From Mermis nigrescens (taxonomy: Eukaryota; Nematoda; Enoplea; Mermithida; Mermithidae), in the NCBI GenBank assembly GCA_036768485.1, contig JAVLUZ010000271.1:1116001-1180000 (forward strand): DNA of 64,000 bases, read 5' to 3'. The notes beneath the pieces are model-generated. The model made no database searches, was not told the DNA's origin, and was given only the letters and a program-made list of their open reading frames with translations. Below, in pieces: positions 42,743 through 53,352 of this stretch. Each line of letters begins with the position of its first letter. Position 1 is the stretch's first letter. A program made the translations under genes and the position numbers.

Positions 42743-43421
42743 TTAAGGCCCTGCTATACTTCGCCGCGTGGTGCCGCGTGGCGAAGTAGCTGCTATACTT
42801 CCGACGCGGCGCCGCGTGACATGGGTTGTGCGTGCTGCTATACTACCACGCGGCGCTGCGCGGCGAAAAAATTTATTGATGTAACCGCAGTAAAACAGCA
42901 AAAAGTAAAACACGTGTAAACTGTATACTGTATTCTTTGTCAAGAAAACAAGTGAAAAGGGTATAGGTCAACGATTGTGCACATTAAAAACTACTCATTT
43001 TCGGTTTCAGTATCATGAAAAACAAGCTTTGAAAGGCATAGAGACATATTTTCGCACACAAACTAGTGTTATTTTGATATACCAAAAATAAATTTTGGTA
43101 GGCACTTGCTGGACTATCAATATCATATTTTAATTCTGTGAATTTCGGTATATCATATTCTTATCATATTAAAACTGGGAAATGTGAAAATATTTCCGAT
43201 ATAATTTTGGTATAATTTAGTATAAAGTGGTAGCACTTTTCCTTTTTTTGCTCTTTATCTTTTGTACGTATGATGCAGTATGTAGGATTATTTTCCACAG
43301 GTTGTATTATCATATGGAGACAGATACGTAAGTATGGATGTACATATGCATACCGAGCCAAGCCCCCTCATACATATAGTCCGTTGAGGTTTGTATACTC
43401 CTACGTTATTTGTGTGTACTT

Positions 43422-43660
43422 CATTGGGCGTTGGGGAGAGGGTTTTGGAGGAATGCACCCCCAGAAACCGAAATAACCCCACAGAATTATCAATTCTTGA
43501 AACATTTCTAGGGTTTTGGGAATTTTTTGAGGTCAACTGACCTTGCTCGATGTGAAACGTTGGAAAATGGTGTTTGTTTGCCATACCAACCATTTTAAGG
43601 CCATTTTTTGACCTTTGAAAAAAACTTGCACCTTCAGAACTTTGGAGCCGCCCACCTATG
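43422..43660 (-). mobile_element. MITE family 1 copy 7
   Basis: CATTGGGCGTTGGGG to GCCGCCCACCTATG. Duplication GTGTACTT / ATGTACTT (7 of 8). Nested two levels deep. Confidence 0.8.
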
Positions 43661-43768
43661 ATGTACTTACGTACAAATAGCGTTGGGTACTATGAGTGAA
43701 GTAACACCGATCTGTGTTGATAAATACGTAATAAATGGTGAGCTGAGCTCATCATTAAAGTTGGCTTA

Positions 43769-43935
43769 TAGTCTGTTTCACATGAGTTTGAGCATAATTT
43801 TTTAAAAAGTTATTCATAAATTAGCCGACGGATTACGGTAATTATATATCAAATCATTGCTATAACCACAATCTGTCAATTTGTTGTTGGACATTGTTTT
43901 TAAAATTTATGCCCAAACTTGTGTGAAACAGACTG
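43769..43935 (+). mobile_element. Mariner-type MITE, short form
   Basis: TAGTCTGTTTCACATGAG to GTGTGAAACAGACTG, preceded by TA. Same subfamily as 11365-11529. Confidence 0.75.
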
Positions 43936-43957
43936 GGAGATTACAAAACATTAGGTA

Positions 43958-44181
43958 TAGTCTGTTTCATTTAACTTTGAGGTTTTTGAAAAAATTTAAA
44001 GTCCCTACAAAAGTGTTTTAAACTAATACAATTGATATGATATTCTACAGTATGTCGAGTCATATAGAGACGTATGTCATTGCTAACCAGCAGTACTGCA
44101 TCAAAATTTCAAACCACTTTTGTAGCCTGATTCTTGCGGAAAAATTTAAAAGAAAACCGCAAAGTAAAATGAAACAGATTA
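43958..44181 (+). mobile_element. Mariner-type MITE, long form
   Basis: TAGTCTGTTTCATTTAAC to AAAATGAAACAGATTA between TA dinucleotides. The right half is repeated at 45258-45400. Confidence 0.78.
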
Positions 44182-45060
44182 TAGGTATGTAGGTAGGAAT
44201 AATGATCATTAAATTATTTGTTTCTCAATCCTTGTTTGCCACCTGTATTCTTGAGAGTTGAGCTTCCCTGATAGTGATCCAAATATTCCAAAATTTTGTT
44301 ATTTGTTGAAAAGTGAAAGGAATTCATGCAATTTTGAAACTTAATCTTGTAAATTTTGAAAGTTTTCCGAATAAATGAAAATTTTTCGAAATTTACGTCA
44401 AAAATTTAATGCTCGTGTTTTTCTATAGTTTTTTTTCAGAAAACCTTGTGCACTAAAATCAATTTTATACATTAGTGAGCAGGTACAAATTTGTTTCTAG
44501 GTAGCTTACTGTAACACAAACTAGCTATGCTTATTCATTGCTATGCATAACATTGTAATTGTTGCTTCCGATTAAGTGAAAAATCGTTGGAAATGAGAGA
44601 TCATCATTCAAAAAAATATTGATCACTTACATAATTAGTCTTCTGACTTTGAAATAAAATAAACGAGTCTTAAAATATGCATAATTTATTACAGTGCATT
44701 GATATGCATGCATTTAATTCCCCAACTATTTTGCTTACATAGATACCTACTTTGAAATGGTTGCAGAAAATACATAATAGGTATACATATGCACTACCTA
44801 CCCACCCACTACCTACCACAAAAATATTATCATATTTCAAATAAACCATTGCGAAATATCATATTTATATCATACTAAAATTAAGCTAACTATACCAATA
44901 TCATATTTTAATTATTTTTGGGCTACCAAAATAACACTAACACAGACATCTTAAAAATCGATTATATATTCAATTTTCACGCTTTCACGTATGCATAAAC
45001 ATCAGTACATCATAAAAATGCTAAAATCAAGCTTTCCCTCATAAATACATGATAAATATA
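44182..45060. other. Interior of nested elements, unassigned
   Basis: AT-rich, with many ATCATATT words toward 44830-44940 that belong to the nested element end. No gene. Confidence 0.4.
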
Positions 45061-45257
45061 GGCCGCCGCGTCGCCGCGTAAGAAGTTTGAACAGTGTTCA
45101 AACTTCAATTTATCCGCCGACGGCGCGCGCGCCGCGTGGCGCCGCGGGGTGATGTGCTGCTGCGGCGCCGCGCGGTGCCGCGCGGTGCCGCGTGGAAGTA
45201 TAGCAGCATATTTTGTCAACGCGGCGCCGCGCGGCGGAAATATAGCAGGGCCTTTAA

Positions 45258-45400
45258 TATTCTACATGTCGAGTCACTCGAAGACGCATGCCAGTGTTGA
45301 GCCGCGTTACTGCATCACAAGTTTAAACCACTTTTGTAGCCTGCTTCTTGCGGAAAAATTTCAAAGAAAACCGCAAAGTTAAATGAAATCGGACTATACG
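45258..45400 (+). repeat. Right half of a mariner-type MITE
   Basis: Matches the right part of 43958-44181 (TACTGCATCA, CCACTTTTGTAGCCTG, TTGCGGAAAAATTT) and ends TGAAATCGGACTA. The left half is absent beyond the TTAA element, so the source copy was truncated or rearranged. Confidence 0.6.
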
Positions 45401-45524
45401 TGTTAGGTTTCTAGGGCGTAGCTGCTGAGATCCTCCGACAAGAAGCGGTCAGCAATTTAGGACTGATGAGATCGAGGCCGCAGGTCCTTAGGGTCATGAG
45501 GGTCATTGTAGGTTGGGTCATAAC

Positions 45525-45758
45525 CACACCTGGGCGTGGGGGGGTATGCACCCTCAGAAACCAAAATACCCCCCCCAGAATTCAATTTTTGAAAAATTTT
45601 TTTTCGTTTTTTTCGCAATTTTTTGATGCCAATAGATAGTGCTTGATGAGAAACGTCGAAAAATGCTGTTTTTATTGCCCTACCACCATTTTTAAGGCCA
45701 TTTTTTGACTTTCAAAAAATCTTGCACCCCCCCAGAATTTTTTTGCTGCCCACGTATG
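45525..45758 (-). mobile_element. MITE family 1 copy 8
   Basis: CACACCTGGGCGTGGGGG to GCTGCCCACGTATG. Duplication GTCATAAC / GTCGTAAC (7 of 8). Confidence 0.83.
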
Positions 45759-46093
45759 GTCGTAACCTTGAAGTCTAGCAATCTGACCAGCGCTAAGTGT
45801 AGCCTAGGTACTTAGGTAAGCCCCGTAGGTAGGTAGGTAACCATCGGCTCCTATGTTGGTTATTTAGGTACGGAGTTCGGGGCATTGCTTATAAGGTGTA
45901 GCTTTTTTAATCAAGTCACGAAACCCTGTGCAAAGATTGAAATTTTTAAGTCGACGTTAATCGATTACAAAAGTGGATTAAATTGGAGCTAAAATCGCTG
46001 CACGATGCTGTGCATAGAAACTGATTAGCATATGAAGTGGCACACAGGTAATAAGGAAAACTGCTGCCGTATGCCGCCTAAAAAATCTCTTTT

Positions 46094-46350
46094 ATACAGT
46101 CTGTTCTGCTCCATTCCAAACGGCCCATTTTCACTTAAGTCTTACAGCTGTATTACTTTTTCACTGCACGAATGGCTTCTTCAATTATGCTCTCGTAGGG
46201 GCTGATTGCTTTAAACTCTTCGTATTAATCTTTAATGTGCTTTGCTTTACACTTAGCGCATCCAACAAAAGCCCACAACCTAAATCATAAAATGCTCCTT
46301 ACAGTAATAAGTTGTAGAGCGAAAAGGGCCGTTTGGAATGGAACACCATA
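46094..46350. mobile_element. MITE with TCCATTCCAAACGGCCC inverted ends
   Basis: CTCCATTCCAAACGGCCC near the left end is the inverse of GGGCCGTTTGGAATGGA near the right end, and the outer bases read TA. A separate family, one copy here, no ORF. Confidence 0.7.
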
Positions 46351-46712
46351 GCTATTCGCTTAAGCGCTGAAAATTGATTTTTATGCGCTCGTGCTTCATA
46401 GACTAGTGAATTTCAAGCACTCGCATAAAGTGAAACTGACCCATTTGTGGCATTGTGTTTGCTTTATAATAGAAGGTATGTATGTAGGTACCTATTTCAT
46501 AAAAAAGCATCCCTGTTGCCCTTCCGTTCGACCCCCTCGTTCATGTGGCAGGTGACCAGGAAACGGTTGCGTACAGACGGATATGTATGTATATTAAGTA
46601 CGTATATCTACGTTGATGCAAGGTCGAAAAAACGTTTCTTTCCGATGTTTCTCAAAGAGCGCTATTCATGCATAAAAAAACTAGAGGTCTGTGGGTTTTT
46701 TAATTCTGAGTT

Positions 46713-46929
46713 ACACCTGGATGTGGGGGGAGGTTTGGGGTATGCAACCCCCAGAATTCAATTTTTGAAAACTTACCTGTTTTTTTCGCAATTCTTCGAT
46801 GCCAATGGATAGTGCTCGATGAGAAACGTTGAAAAATAGTGTTTTTTCGCCATACCACCTTTTTCAAGACCATTTTTTGACCTTCAAAAAATCTTGCAAC
46901 CCCCAGAATTTCAGTACTGCCCACCCATG
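46713..46929 (-). mobile_element. MITE family 1 copy 9
   Basis: ACACCTGGATGTGGGGGG to CTGCCCACCCATG. The interior fits the family; no matching duplication is visible. Confidence 0.65.
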
Positions 46930-47635
46930 GATCCAATTCACTACACCCATTTATGTAACCTTCTACTGCCCAAGATGTTTACTGTGACGATGCAGACATC
47001 AAATAAGGCAGGTACTTTCACATGGGTTATACGCGTCGGTACGTTATAGACGACGGTCATATAGTAGGTTTATGTACAATCCGGCATTACAGCGACGCAA
47101 AATCAATTAACAATACCTCGCAAACATGTAACGTAGAAAAACTTTACTTGAATGTATTTTCACAAAAGCGCACAAAGACAACTTTGTGCGATGCAAAGTA
47201 CGTATAGGCGCGTCTCCAGAGAAAAAATTAAAAAACAGTAATTTATGCACAAAGCTGAAGATTATAAACGCACGTTATGTAGATGGAATAAACCTGATGC
47301 GATCCAGTTCCCCAGTAAAATACCGAAAACGTGCAATTAACGATTTTAAGATGTTTGTAAGCAAACATTTCCCATGGTTGTTCTGAATTGATTCATATTT
47401 ACCATATATATGCTGTGAGTTTACGTTGAAAAAAATGCATGAAAAATCGCAAGGTTAATGATCCATAATTTCCATAAAAAGCAGGGCATCGTTGCCCTGC
47501 CAGGGCTTTTTAGGTATAGTGTTTGAGCGAGTAATTTTAAACAAGACCTGTGCGGATCTTCTAAACTCAACCAAGCATTTGGAGATCCCCAGATCATGGT
47601 CAGGGAGTAGGGCGCCAAGCGCCTAAACGTGCTCC
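46930..47635. other. Unassigned, two overlapping short frames
   Basis: Frames at 47022-47207 and 47186-47386 overlap and end in KRAINDFKMFVSKHFPWLF. Composition is slightly coding-like but I recognise no family or splice context. Confidence 0.35.
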
Positions 47636-48071
47636 CACACCTGGGCGTGGGGGTTTGGGAGTATGCACCATAGGTGGGCAGCACCAAAGCTCTGGAGTTG
47701 CAAGATTGTTTCAAAGGTCAAAAAATGGCGGTATAACGAAAAAACAAAAAAAAGATTCCAGAAATTAAATTCTAGGGGGGGTGGTATTTTGGTTTTTGGG
47801 CGGTGTTTTAATTTCTGGGGGTGAGTGCATAGCCCCCAAACGCCCCCACGCCCAGGTATGGTATGCACCCCCGGGAAACCAAAATACCCCCCCACAGAAT
47901 TCAATTTGTTGTTGTTGTTTTGTTCACAAATTTTTGATGCCAATGGATAGTGCTCGATGAGAAACGTTGACAAATGGTGTTTTTCCGCTATACCACCATT
48001 TTTAAGGCCATCGTTTGACCTTTGAAAAATCTTGCACCCCCCCCCCCGAATTTTGGTGCCGCCCACCTATG
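47636..48071 (-). mobile_element. MITE family 1 copy 10, split by another copy
   Basis: CACACCTGGGCGTGGGGG to GCCGCCCACCTATG. Flanks CGTGCTCC / GTGCTCAC suggest a one-base-ambiguous duplication. The sequence is interrupted at GTATGCAC by copy 11. Confidence 0.8.
47669..47860 (+). mobile_element. MITE family 1 copy 11, nested in copy 10
   Basis: CATAGGTGGGCAGCACC to CGCCCAGGTATG. Exact 8-bp duplication GTATGCAC (47661-47668, 47861-47868) made from the host copy's own GGGTATGCACCCCC segment. Opposite orientation to its host. Confidence 0.88.
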
Positions 48072-48232
48072 GTGCTCACCTGCTGAAAGGGTCTGAGTGG
48101 CGCGGTCAAGCGCCCATAGGAGAACTCGGAAAACGAGAAAAAACAAGCACAAGGTTAACCTCACCTGTGGTTTATACATATATCCAAACATGTTACAGGG
48201 GATGGGGACGACCAATTCAGGTGTCTCCCAAC

Positions 48233-48479
48233 CATAGATGGGCAGCACCAAAATTCTGGGGGGGGGGTGAAAAAATTTTCAAAGGTCAAAAAATGGTCTT
48301 AAAGTGGTCGTATGGCGAAAAAACACCATTTTTCGACGTTTCTCATCAAGCACTATCCAGTGGCATCAAAAAATCGCTAAAAAAGCAAAAAAAATTTCAA
48401 AATTTGAATTCTGGGGGGGGTATTTCAACTTCTGGGGGGTGCATACCCCCCAAACCCCCTCTCCCCACGCCCATGTGTG
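48233..48479 (+). mobile_element. MITE family 1 copy 12
   Basis: CATAGATGGGCAGCACC to CGCCCATGTGTG. Duplication CTCCCAAC / GTTCCAAC (6 of 8). Confidence 0.75.
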
Positions 48480-49092
48480 GTTCCAACAAAGATACTAGGC
48501 AACAAGCATGTCGTTCTACTATTTTCAATTTTTAACACAAAATACACGTACACATACCACTAGCTTCATTATTTGATGCTCACAAGAGGGATAATATAAA
48601 ATAGCATCGCAAATGCAGTAGGGCAGTCAACGAGGAATAAAGTCATCTTTTCAGACAAACGTTTTCTAAAATAAGACTTCTTCGACATATGTAACATATG
48701 GGAGTGATTCTGGACCATTTTGAGTTTCTAACAATAAAACGCCTTCATGAAACTCCACTGTGCCAGAAAATCTAATTTTTCTGTCATTTTGAATTGTAAG
48801 AGACATCGCTCTGGGGGAAAATGTAAATGGTGGCGAATTCACAAGAAAAACGTCTTCAGTTCAGACTTGGAACTTGATAAAAATAGAGTCATTCTAGTAA
48901 AACACCGACTTTTCTGCCACCTTTTCAGCTCAGTTTTGAGTTCTACTTTATTTAAAAAATTGCAAAATGCTACTAAACTTCAATCGAAATGGAATCGCGT
49001 TTCTAGAAAAAATTACAATACTTTCAGCATCAAACCTAGACTAATCTTTTTAATGAAACTGACAGCACTTCATAGAATAGTCGTCTCGTCAC
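48480..49092. other. Unassigned sequence with a 116-codon frame
   Basis: The frame at 48747-49097 is Lys/Arg/Ser-rich, runs into MITE copy 13 and shows no motif, so I do not call a gene. Confidence 0.4.
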
Positions 49093-49331
49093 CATAGGTG
49101 GGCGGCACCAAAATTCTGGATAGGGGGGGTGCAAGATTTTTCAAAGGTCAAAAAAATGGCCGTAAAAATGGTGATATGGCGAAAAAACACAATTTTTCAA
49201 CGTTTCTCATCGAGCACTATCCACTGGCATCAAAAAATTGCGAGAGGAAAAAACAAAAACAAATTTCAAAAATTGAATTCTGGGGGGGTATTTTGGTTTC
49301 TGGGGGGTGCATATCCCCACGCCCAGGTGTG
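49093..49331 (+). mobile_element. MITE family 1 copy 13
   Basis: CATAGGTGGGCGGCACC to CGCCCAGGTGTG. Exact 8-bp duplication CTCGTCAC (49085-49092, 49332-49339). Confidence 0.88.
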
Positions 49332-49344
49332 CTCGTCACCTTAC

Positions 49345-49725
49345 ATGGCACAGGTGCACAAGGTCAGGGCTGGCAGGGGAGGGGGTGAAATATCAGAAAT
49401 CCAAACCAGTAAATTCAGTGTTGGTAAAAATAGCATATAAAACGCTTATTCGTGGTAATACTGCATTTTTAGTCCATTTTAATTGCATTATATCACTTTT
49501 AAAACTCGAAAATATAGAAATTGATCGATTAGCTGAGAAGTTTTAATTCTTAATACCATTTAGACATAATCTAGGCGCTTTTTGAGTAAACAGCACATAA
49601 GAATATTAATCCGGCGCGAGGAGCGGAAAATTTTGACATTATTACTACTTTTGTAATCAAAAGAATGCACTAAACGTTTCGTCAGCTCAAAATCGCCGGG
49701 CAGTACCTGTCTGGAAGACTCTTCA
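49345..49725 (-). repeat. Repeat family D copy
   Basis: Reverse orientation: GTGCACAAGGTCAGGGC at the left, CAGCTCAAAATCGCCGGGC and AGTACCTGTCTGG at the right. Hairpin variant CCGGCGCGAGGAGCGG at 49611. Confidence 0.6.
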
Positions 49726-49772
49726 GCCAAGATTAATACGCTCTCACTCCCCCCTAAGTGCATGTACGATAC

Positions 49773-49923
49773 AAGGGCAGCAAAAAAATTCTGGACGGGG
49801 ATCTGATGGGGCAAAATTGCCAAAAATAGCATCGAAAATTCAATTCTGTACGTGTATCGATTAGAGGAACGGGATCTCACAGATTCTCAGGGGGGTCCAG
49901 CCAGACCCCCAAGCCCATTTGTC
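49773..49923. repeat. Short MITE family 2 copy
   Basis: AAGGGCAGCAAAAAAATTCT, GGGGCAAAATTGCC and GATTCTCAGGGGGGTCC, as at 7607-7750. Ends with AAGCCCATTTGTC next to copy 14. Duplication unclear. Confidence 0.5.
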
Positions 49924-49931
49924 GTCGTTAT

Positions 49932-50174
49932 CATACCTGGGCGTGGGGAGGAAGGGGGGGTTGGGGGTATGCACCCCCAGAAACCAAAATACCCCCCACC
50001 ATTCAATGTTTGAAATTTTTTTGTCTTTTTTGCAATTTTTTGATGCCAATGGATAGTGTTCGATGAGAAACGTCGAAAAATGCTGTTTTTTCTCCATACC
50101 ACCGTTTTAAAGGCCATTTTTTCACCTTTGAAAAAATTTTTGCACCCCCGAAACTTTGGTGGCGCCCACCTATG
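49932..50174 (-). mobile_element. MITE family 1 copy 14
   Basis: CATACCTGGGCGTGGGG to GCGCCCACCTATG. Duplication GTCGTTAT / GTCGTTAC (7 of 8). Confidence 0.83.
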
Positions 50175-50708
50175 GTCGTTACGAGTAATTCCAAAGCGAA
50201 AGTGTATAATACGGAAATTTTGACGTTAGATTCAGGAAACCGAACGCACGTTCAATATTTACAATGCAAATGCAACTTATTGAGAAATCCAAAAAAATTA
50301 GACCGTCGTCTCCGCTACAAGGCCATTTGGCTTTAAATGAGAGGATGCGCCACCTCGATCACTTTCAAGCGCCCACCGTCGCCCTCGGATACCATTCTTT
50401 TGCGGCCCCTTAATAGAACTTTTTTTCATAAACAAATTGCTGACCTACTCTAGAGAAGCAATACACTCGTACATGTAAGAGGGGGATGAGGGATACTCCC
50501 ACCCAAAGTCGGCCGTCCCCCCATCTCCCCAAAGCCAGAAATTCGTTGTCACCCCTATGTTAGGGAAAGTTTCGAATTTTTCGTTCATTTTTAGGCGTTT
50601 TTTGGCCGTTTTGACTACAAATTGGAAGTCATTCACCCCCCCCTAAAAATGGCCAGGGACCCCTCCTAAAATTCGAGCCGCTACATGTACACTACATACG
50701 TGCACACG
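50175..50708. repeat. Unassigned plus repeat family F fragment
   Basis: 50455-50700 has G-rich GATGAGGGATACTCCCACCC, an AAAGTCGGCCGTCCCCCCAT block and a TTGACTACAAATTGGA block, related to 53805-54000, 57905-58090 and 59925-60110. No gene. Confidence 0.4.
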
Positions 50709-51118
50709 GTCAAAAGTTCTGGGAGGGGGTAAACCAGAAATGCACAGCATGGAATTCTAGGGGAGGTGAAATTTTGAAGTGCCTTTTTGTGCCAAAAACT
50801 GTTAGATACGCGTTAAGAACATCGTTTTTCGGCATTTTTAACGATGCTGTATCTTTCTAAAGCATAAAAACATCAACAAATTTTTAAAAAATAAATAAGT
50901 CGAATAAATTGAATAAAATATAGTCAAAACATATGTATATGGCGCGGAGCGCGGAAAATTTGACACTTATGAGCAAATAGATAGCTAAAAACGCTTGAAA
51001 AGCACCTTTTTTACGACTTTTAAACAAGTTTTGGAAACTGAAAAAATCGCGAATTCTGAAGGGGCGTGAAAAAATTCCTGGGAGGACTGAAAATCCAACT
51101 CCCAGATCATGTATGGGG
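50709..51118 (-). repeat. Repeat family C copy
   Basis: Reverse of 5787-6155: CAGCATGGAATTCTAGGGG, ACGATGCTGTATCTTTCTA, the hairpin variant GGCGCGGAGCGC at 50941, and a right end GATCATGTATGG. Confidence 0.55.
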
Positions 51119-51399
51119 TACAAAAAGTTTCCCTGGGGTAGGGGTAAATGAGTAGTTTTGTTAATGTCAAGCTTTGATACCTGAATTCCTTGTATTTTAT
51201 TCTTAGCTTTTTGAGTATGTGGGGTTATATAAACATGAAAACAAATAATAATGAGGGCGATGGAATGACCTGTAAGATCAAATATGGTTAAATATGTGCG
51301 AAAGAAAGGAAGAAGAGTATAGGTGCGCAAGATTGAACTTTCAGAGGGGGTGGGGGTAAAAACCAATAATTGATAGATAGCTAAGTGCTTCGTAAAAGC

Positions 51400-51860
51400 G
51401 ATTATTAACTTTTTTGGGCTCAGAAAATAAGCTATATAGCCTTTTTGGGCTGAGAAAAGTAGCTACACAGCCTTTTTGGACTCACAAACATAGCTAGTGC
51501 TCGCCACGAATGTTTACGTTTTAATATGCTCCATAGGATGATAGAGCTTATTAAGGGATATATGTTTAACATGTCGGTCGTGCGTGGGCGGAAATAGGAC
51601 CGACGTGTTAAAGATATAACCCTAACAAGCTCTAGAAGCTTATTAAAGCGTAAACATTCGTGGCGAGTAGTGTAGCCTTTTCGGACTAAAAATAGCTATT
51701 TAGCCCTTTTTGGAGTCAAGAAAGACGACTATATGGCATTTCTGAGCCCATACGGTATTTTTCTGAGTTCAAAAAGGCTATATAGCTAGTTTTCTGAGCC
51801 CAAAAAGGCTATATATAGCTAATTTTCTGAGCCCGAAAATGATAAATAGCAATGCTTTCT
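51400..51860. repeat. Large two-tier inverted repeat
   Basis: Outer arms carry AGCTATATAGCCTTTTTGGG-type units forward (51411-51490) and inverted (51740-51835). Inner arms are near-perfect: GCTCGCCACGAATGTTTACG at 51499 against CGTAAACATTCGTGGCGAG at 51648, and 51543-51579 against 51598-51633. The central loop is about 18 bp. No ORF. It looks like a palindromic transposon or foldback element. Confidence 0.75.
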
Positions 51861-52054
51861 CGGCCAAAATGGCTGTATAGCTATCAGTTTTTCCAGAGCT
51901 TTGGGGGGAGTTAACCCCTCTCACCCCCCATGCTCTTGTATGAAGAAGAGTATCTGCGCGAACGAACTGAACATTGTATTTGTACTTTACACTATAGCCC
52001 AAAATTGACTGACTGTAATCCGGATCTCGGACCCTGAGGGGGTAATACACATAC

Positions 52055-52200
52055 AAGACCAGCAGCCAATTTCTTGGGGGTCCGACGGGGCAAAATTAAC
52101 AAAAATAGCACCAAAAATGCAATTCTGGGGGTTATCCATTTCTAGGGGGTCCGCCGGATTCTACAGGAGTCCAAACCTTACATGGGCGTGGGGTCTGGGG
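52055..52200. repeat. Short MITE family 2 copy
   Basis: TTTCTTGGGGGTCCGACGGG, GGCAAAATTAAC and TAGGGGGTCCGCCGGATTCT. Abuts MITE family 1 copy 15. Confidence 0.5.
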
Positions 52201-52208
52201 GTCTGGAC

Positions 52209-52462
52209 CATGGGTGGGCGGCATCAAAATTCTGGGGGGGTGCAAGATTTTTCAAAGGTCAAAAAATGGCCTTATAAATGTTGGTATGGCGAAAAAACAT
52301 CATTTTTCAACGTTTCTGATCGAGCACTATCCATTGGCATCAAAAAATTGAGAAAAAAACAAAAAAATTAAAAATTGAATTCTGGGGGGATATTTTGGTT
52401 TCTGGGGGTATTTTGCTTTCACGAGGGGGTGCATACCTCCCGACCCCCCACGCCCAGGTATG
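52209..52462 (+). mobile_element. MITE family 1 copy 15
   Basis: CATGGGTGGGCGGCATC to CGCCCAGGTATG. Exact 8-bp duplication GTCTGGAC (52201-52208, 52463-52470). Confidence 0.88.
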
Positions 52463-52470
52463 GTCTGGAC

Positions 52471-52606
52471 CTCCTAGAGAATCCGGCGAACCCCCTGAAA
52501 TCTATAGACCCTCCAGAATTGAATTTTTGGTGCGATTTTTGACGATTTTGCGCGATTTTTGACAATTATGCCCCATCGGACCCCTAGAATTCGGTCGCTG
52601 CCCAAG
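52471..52606 (-). repeat. Short MITE family 2 copy
   Basis: Starts just after GTCTGGAC and ends GCTGCCCAAGTATG before GTCTAGAC (7 of 8). The interior has GAGAATCCGGCGAACCCCC in inverse orientation to 7607-7750. Copy 15 appears to have inserted directly beside it. Confidence 0.6.
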
Positions 52607-53097
52607 TATGGTCTAGACTCCCACGCCAATGTTTGGTAATACACCGACACTCCCTGTATGGGAATGTGGGATTGTGTATCTAACTAAAATAAACGGATAC
52701 ATGTAATTGGATGAAAGTTGATAAATTTAAGGTTTGTCAGAAAGAGGGTAATGGGTAATGACAGAATAATTACAGCACGAAAGCTTATATATACCTACAC
52801 TTTTTAAACGATAACTGATCAAAACAATCTATCGAAGCAAAAAAACCTGATCAGAGTTATATGCAGTATGAATTAACATTTGATTTGATAATTAGATAAG
52901 CAATGAAATATTCTATGTAATAAAAACTCTTTAGACAATTAGTAATTCAAAGTAATTCTTAAAATAAGTAATAAAAAATTGAAAAATCAGTTAAAAAGTC
53001 GAATATTACATATGCAGTACGAATTCAAATTTAATTTAAGTTATGTTATGACTTGTGCTTTAACGATTGGAAAAATGTTTACGAGTCAACGAGTTCG
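52607..53097 (-). other. Pdcd4 3' flank
   Basis: AT-rich. An ATTAAA (- strand) at 53030-53035 lies 62 bases past the stop codon and could be the poly(A) signal, but this is weak. No other feature. Confidence 0.4.
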
Positions 53098-53352
53098 TTA
53101 CTTTTGCGGCATTTTGCGTTTGACATCGTCAGGCAAAAAGCCACCTTTTTCGCATTCGGCCAACCAACGCTCTAACAGCGTGTAGGCAGGCGGCACATCC
53201 AAGCACAGGTCGGGCATTTCGGCGTACAAACGGTCGAAGCCGACGCGCCAAGTCTCCTCGCTCAGCTGACCCGCACCGGACAAATGACGTAACAACGAGG
53301 CCAGAGCTCGAGCCGTTCGCTCATGCATCGCTTCAATGCTACGGACGCCCGC
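53098..53352 (-). CDS. Pdcd4: Pdcd4 terminal exon, end of MA3 domain 2
   Basis: 85 codons including TAA. Acceptor ATTTAACAAAG. It begins AGVRSIEAMHERTARALASL and contains GFDRLYAEMPDLCLDVPPAY. GC content is far above the flanks. Confidence 0.93.
   Translation of the reverse strand, partial: AGVRSIEAMHERTARALASLLRHLSGAGQLSEETWRVGFDRLYAEMPDLCLDVPPAYTLLERWLAECEKGGFLPDDVKRKMPQK

Larger units (their letters stand above)
43064..44939. mobile_element. TAGTGTTATTTTG-ended element nested in the TTAA element
   Basis: Termini TAGTGTTATTTTGATA and the complement of TACCAAAATAACACTA, each followed by repeated TATCATATT words. Target duplication ACACAAAC / ACACAGAC (7 of 8) at 43056-43063 and 44940-44947. 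hAT-like by duplication length. It contains the MITEs at 43422, 43769 and 43958. Confidence 0.8.
42743..45257. mobile_element. piggyBac-like non-autonomous element with TTAA target
   Basis: TTAA at 42743-42746 and 45254-45257. Inner ends GGCCCTGCTATACTTCGCC and the complement of GGAAATATAGCAGGGCC. The subterminal 150-200 bp at each end are unusually GC-rich (GCCGCGTGG, GGCGCCGCG words). No transposase. It hosts a nested element (43064-44939). Confidence 0.8.

Noticed and set aside
48747..49097. 116-codon + strand frame as a gene
   Set aside because: No motif or conserved neighbour, and it ends at a MITE boundary. Reported only as unassigned.
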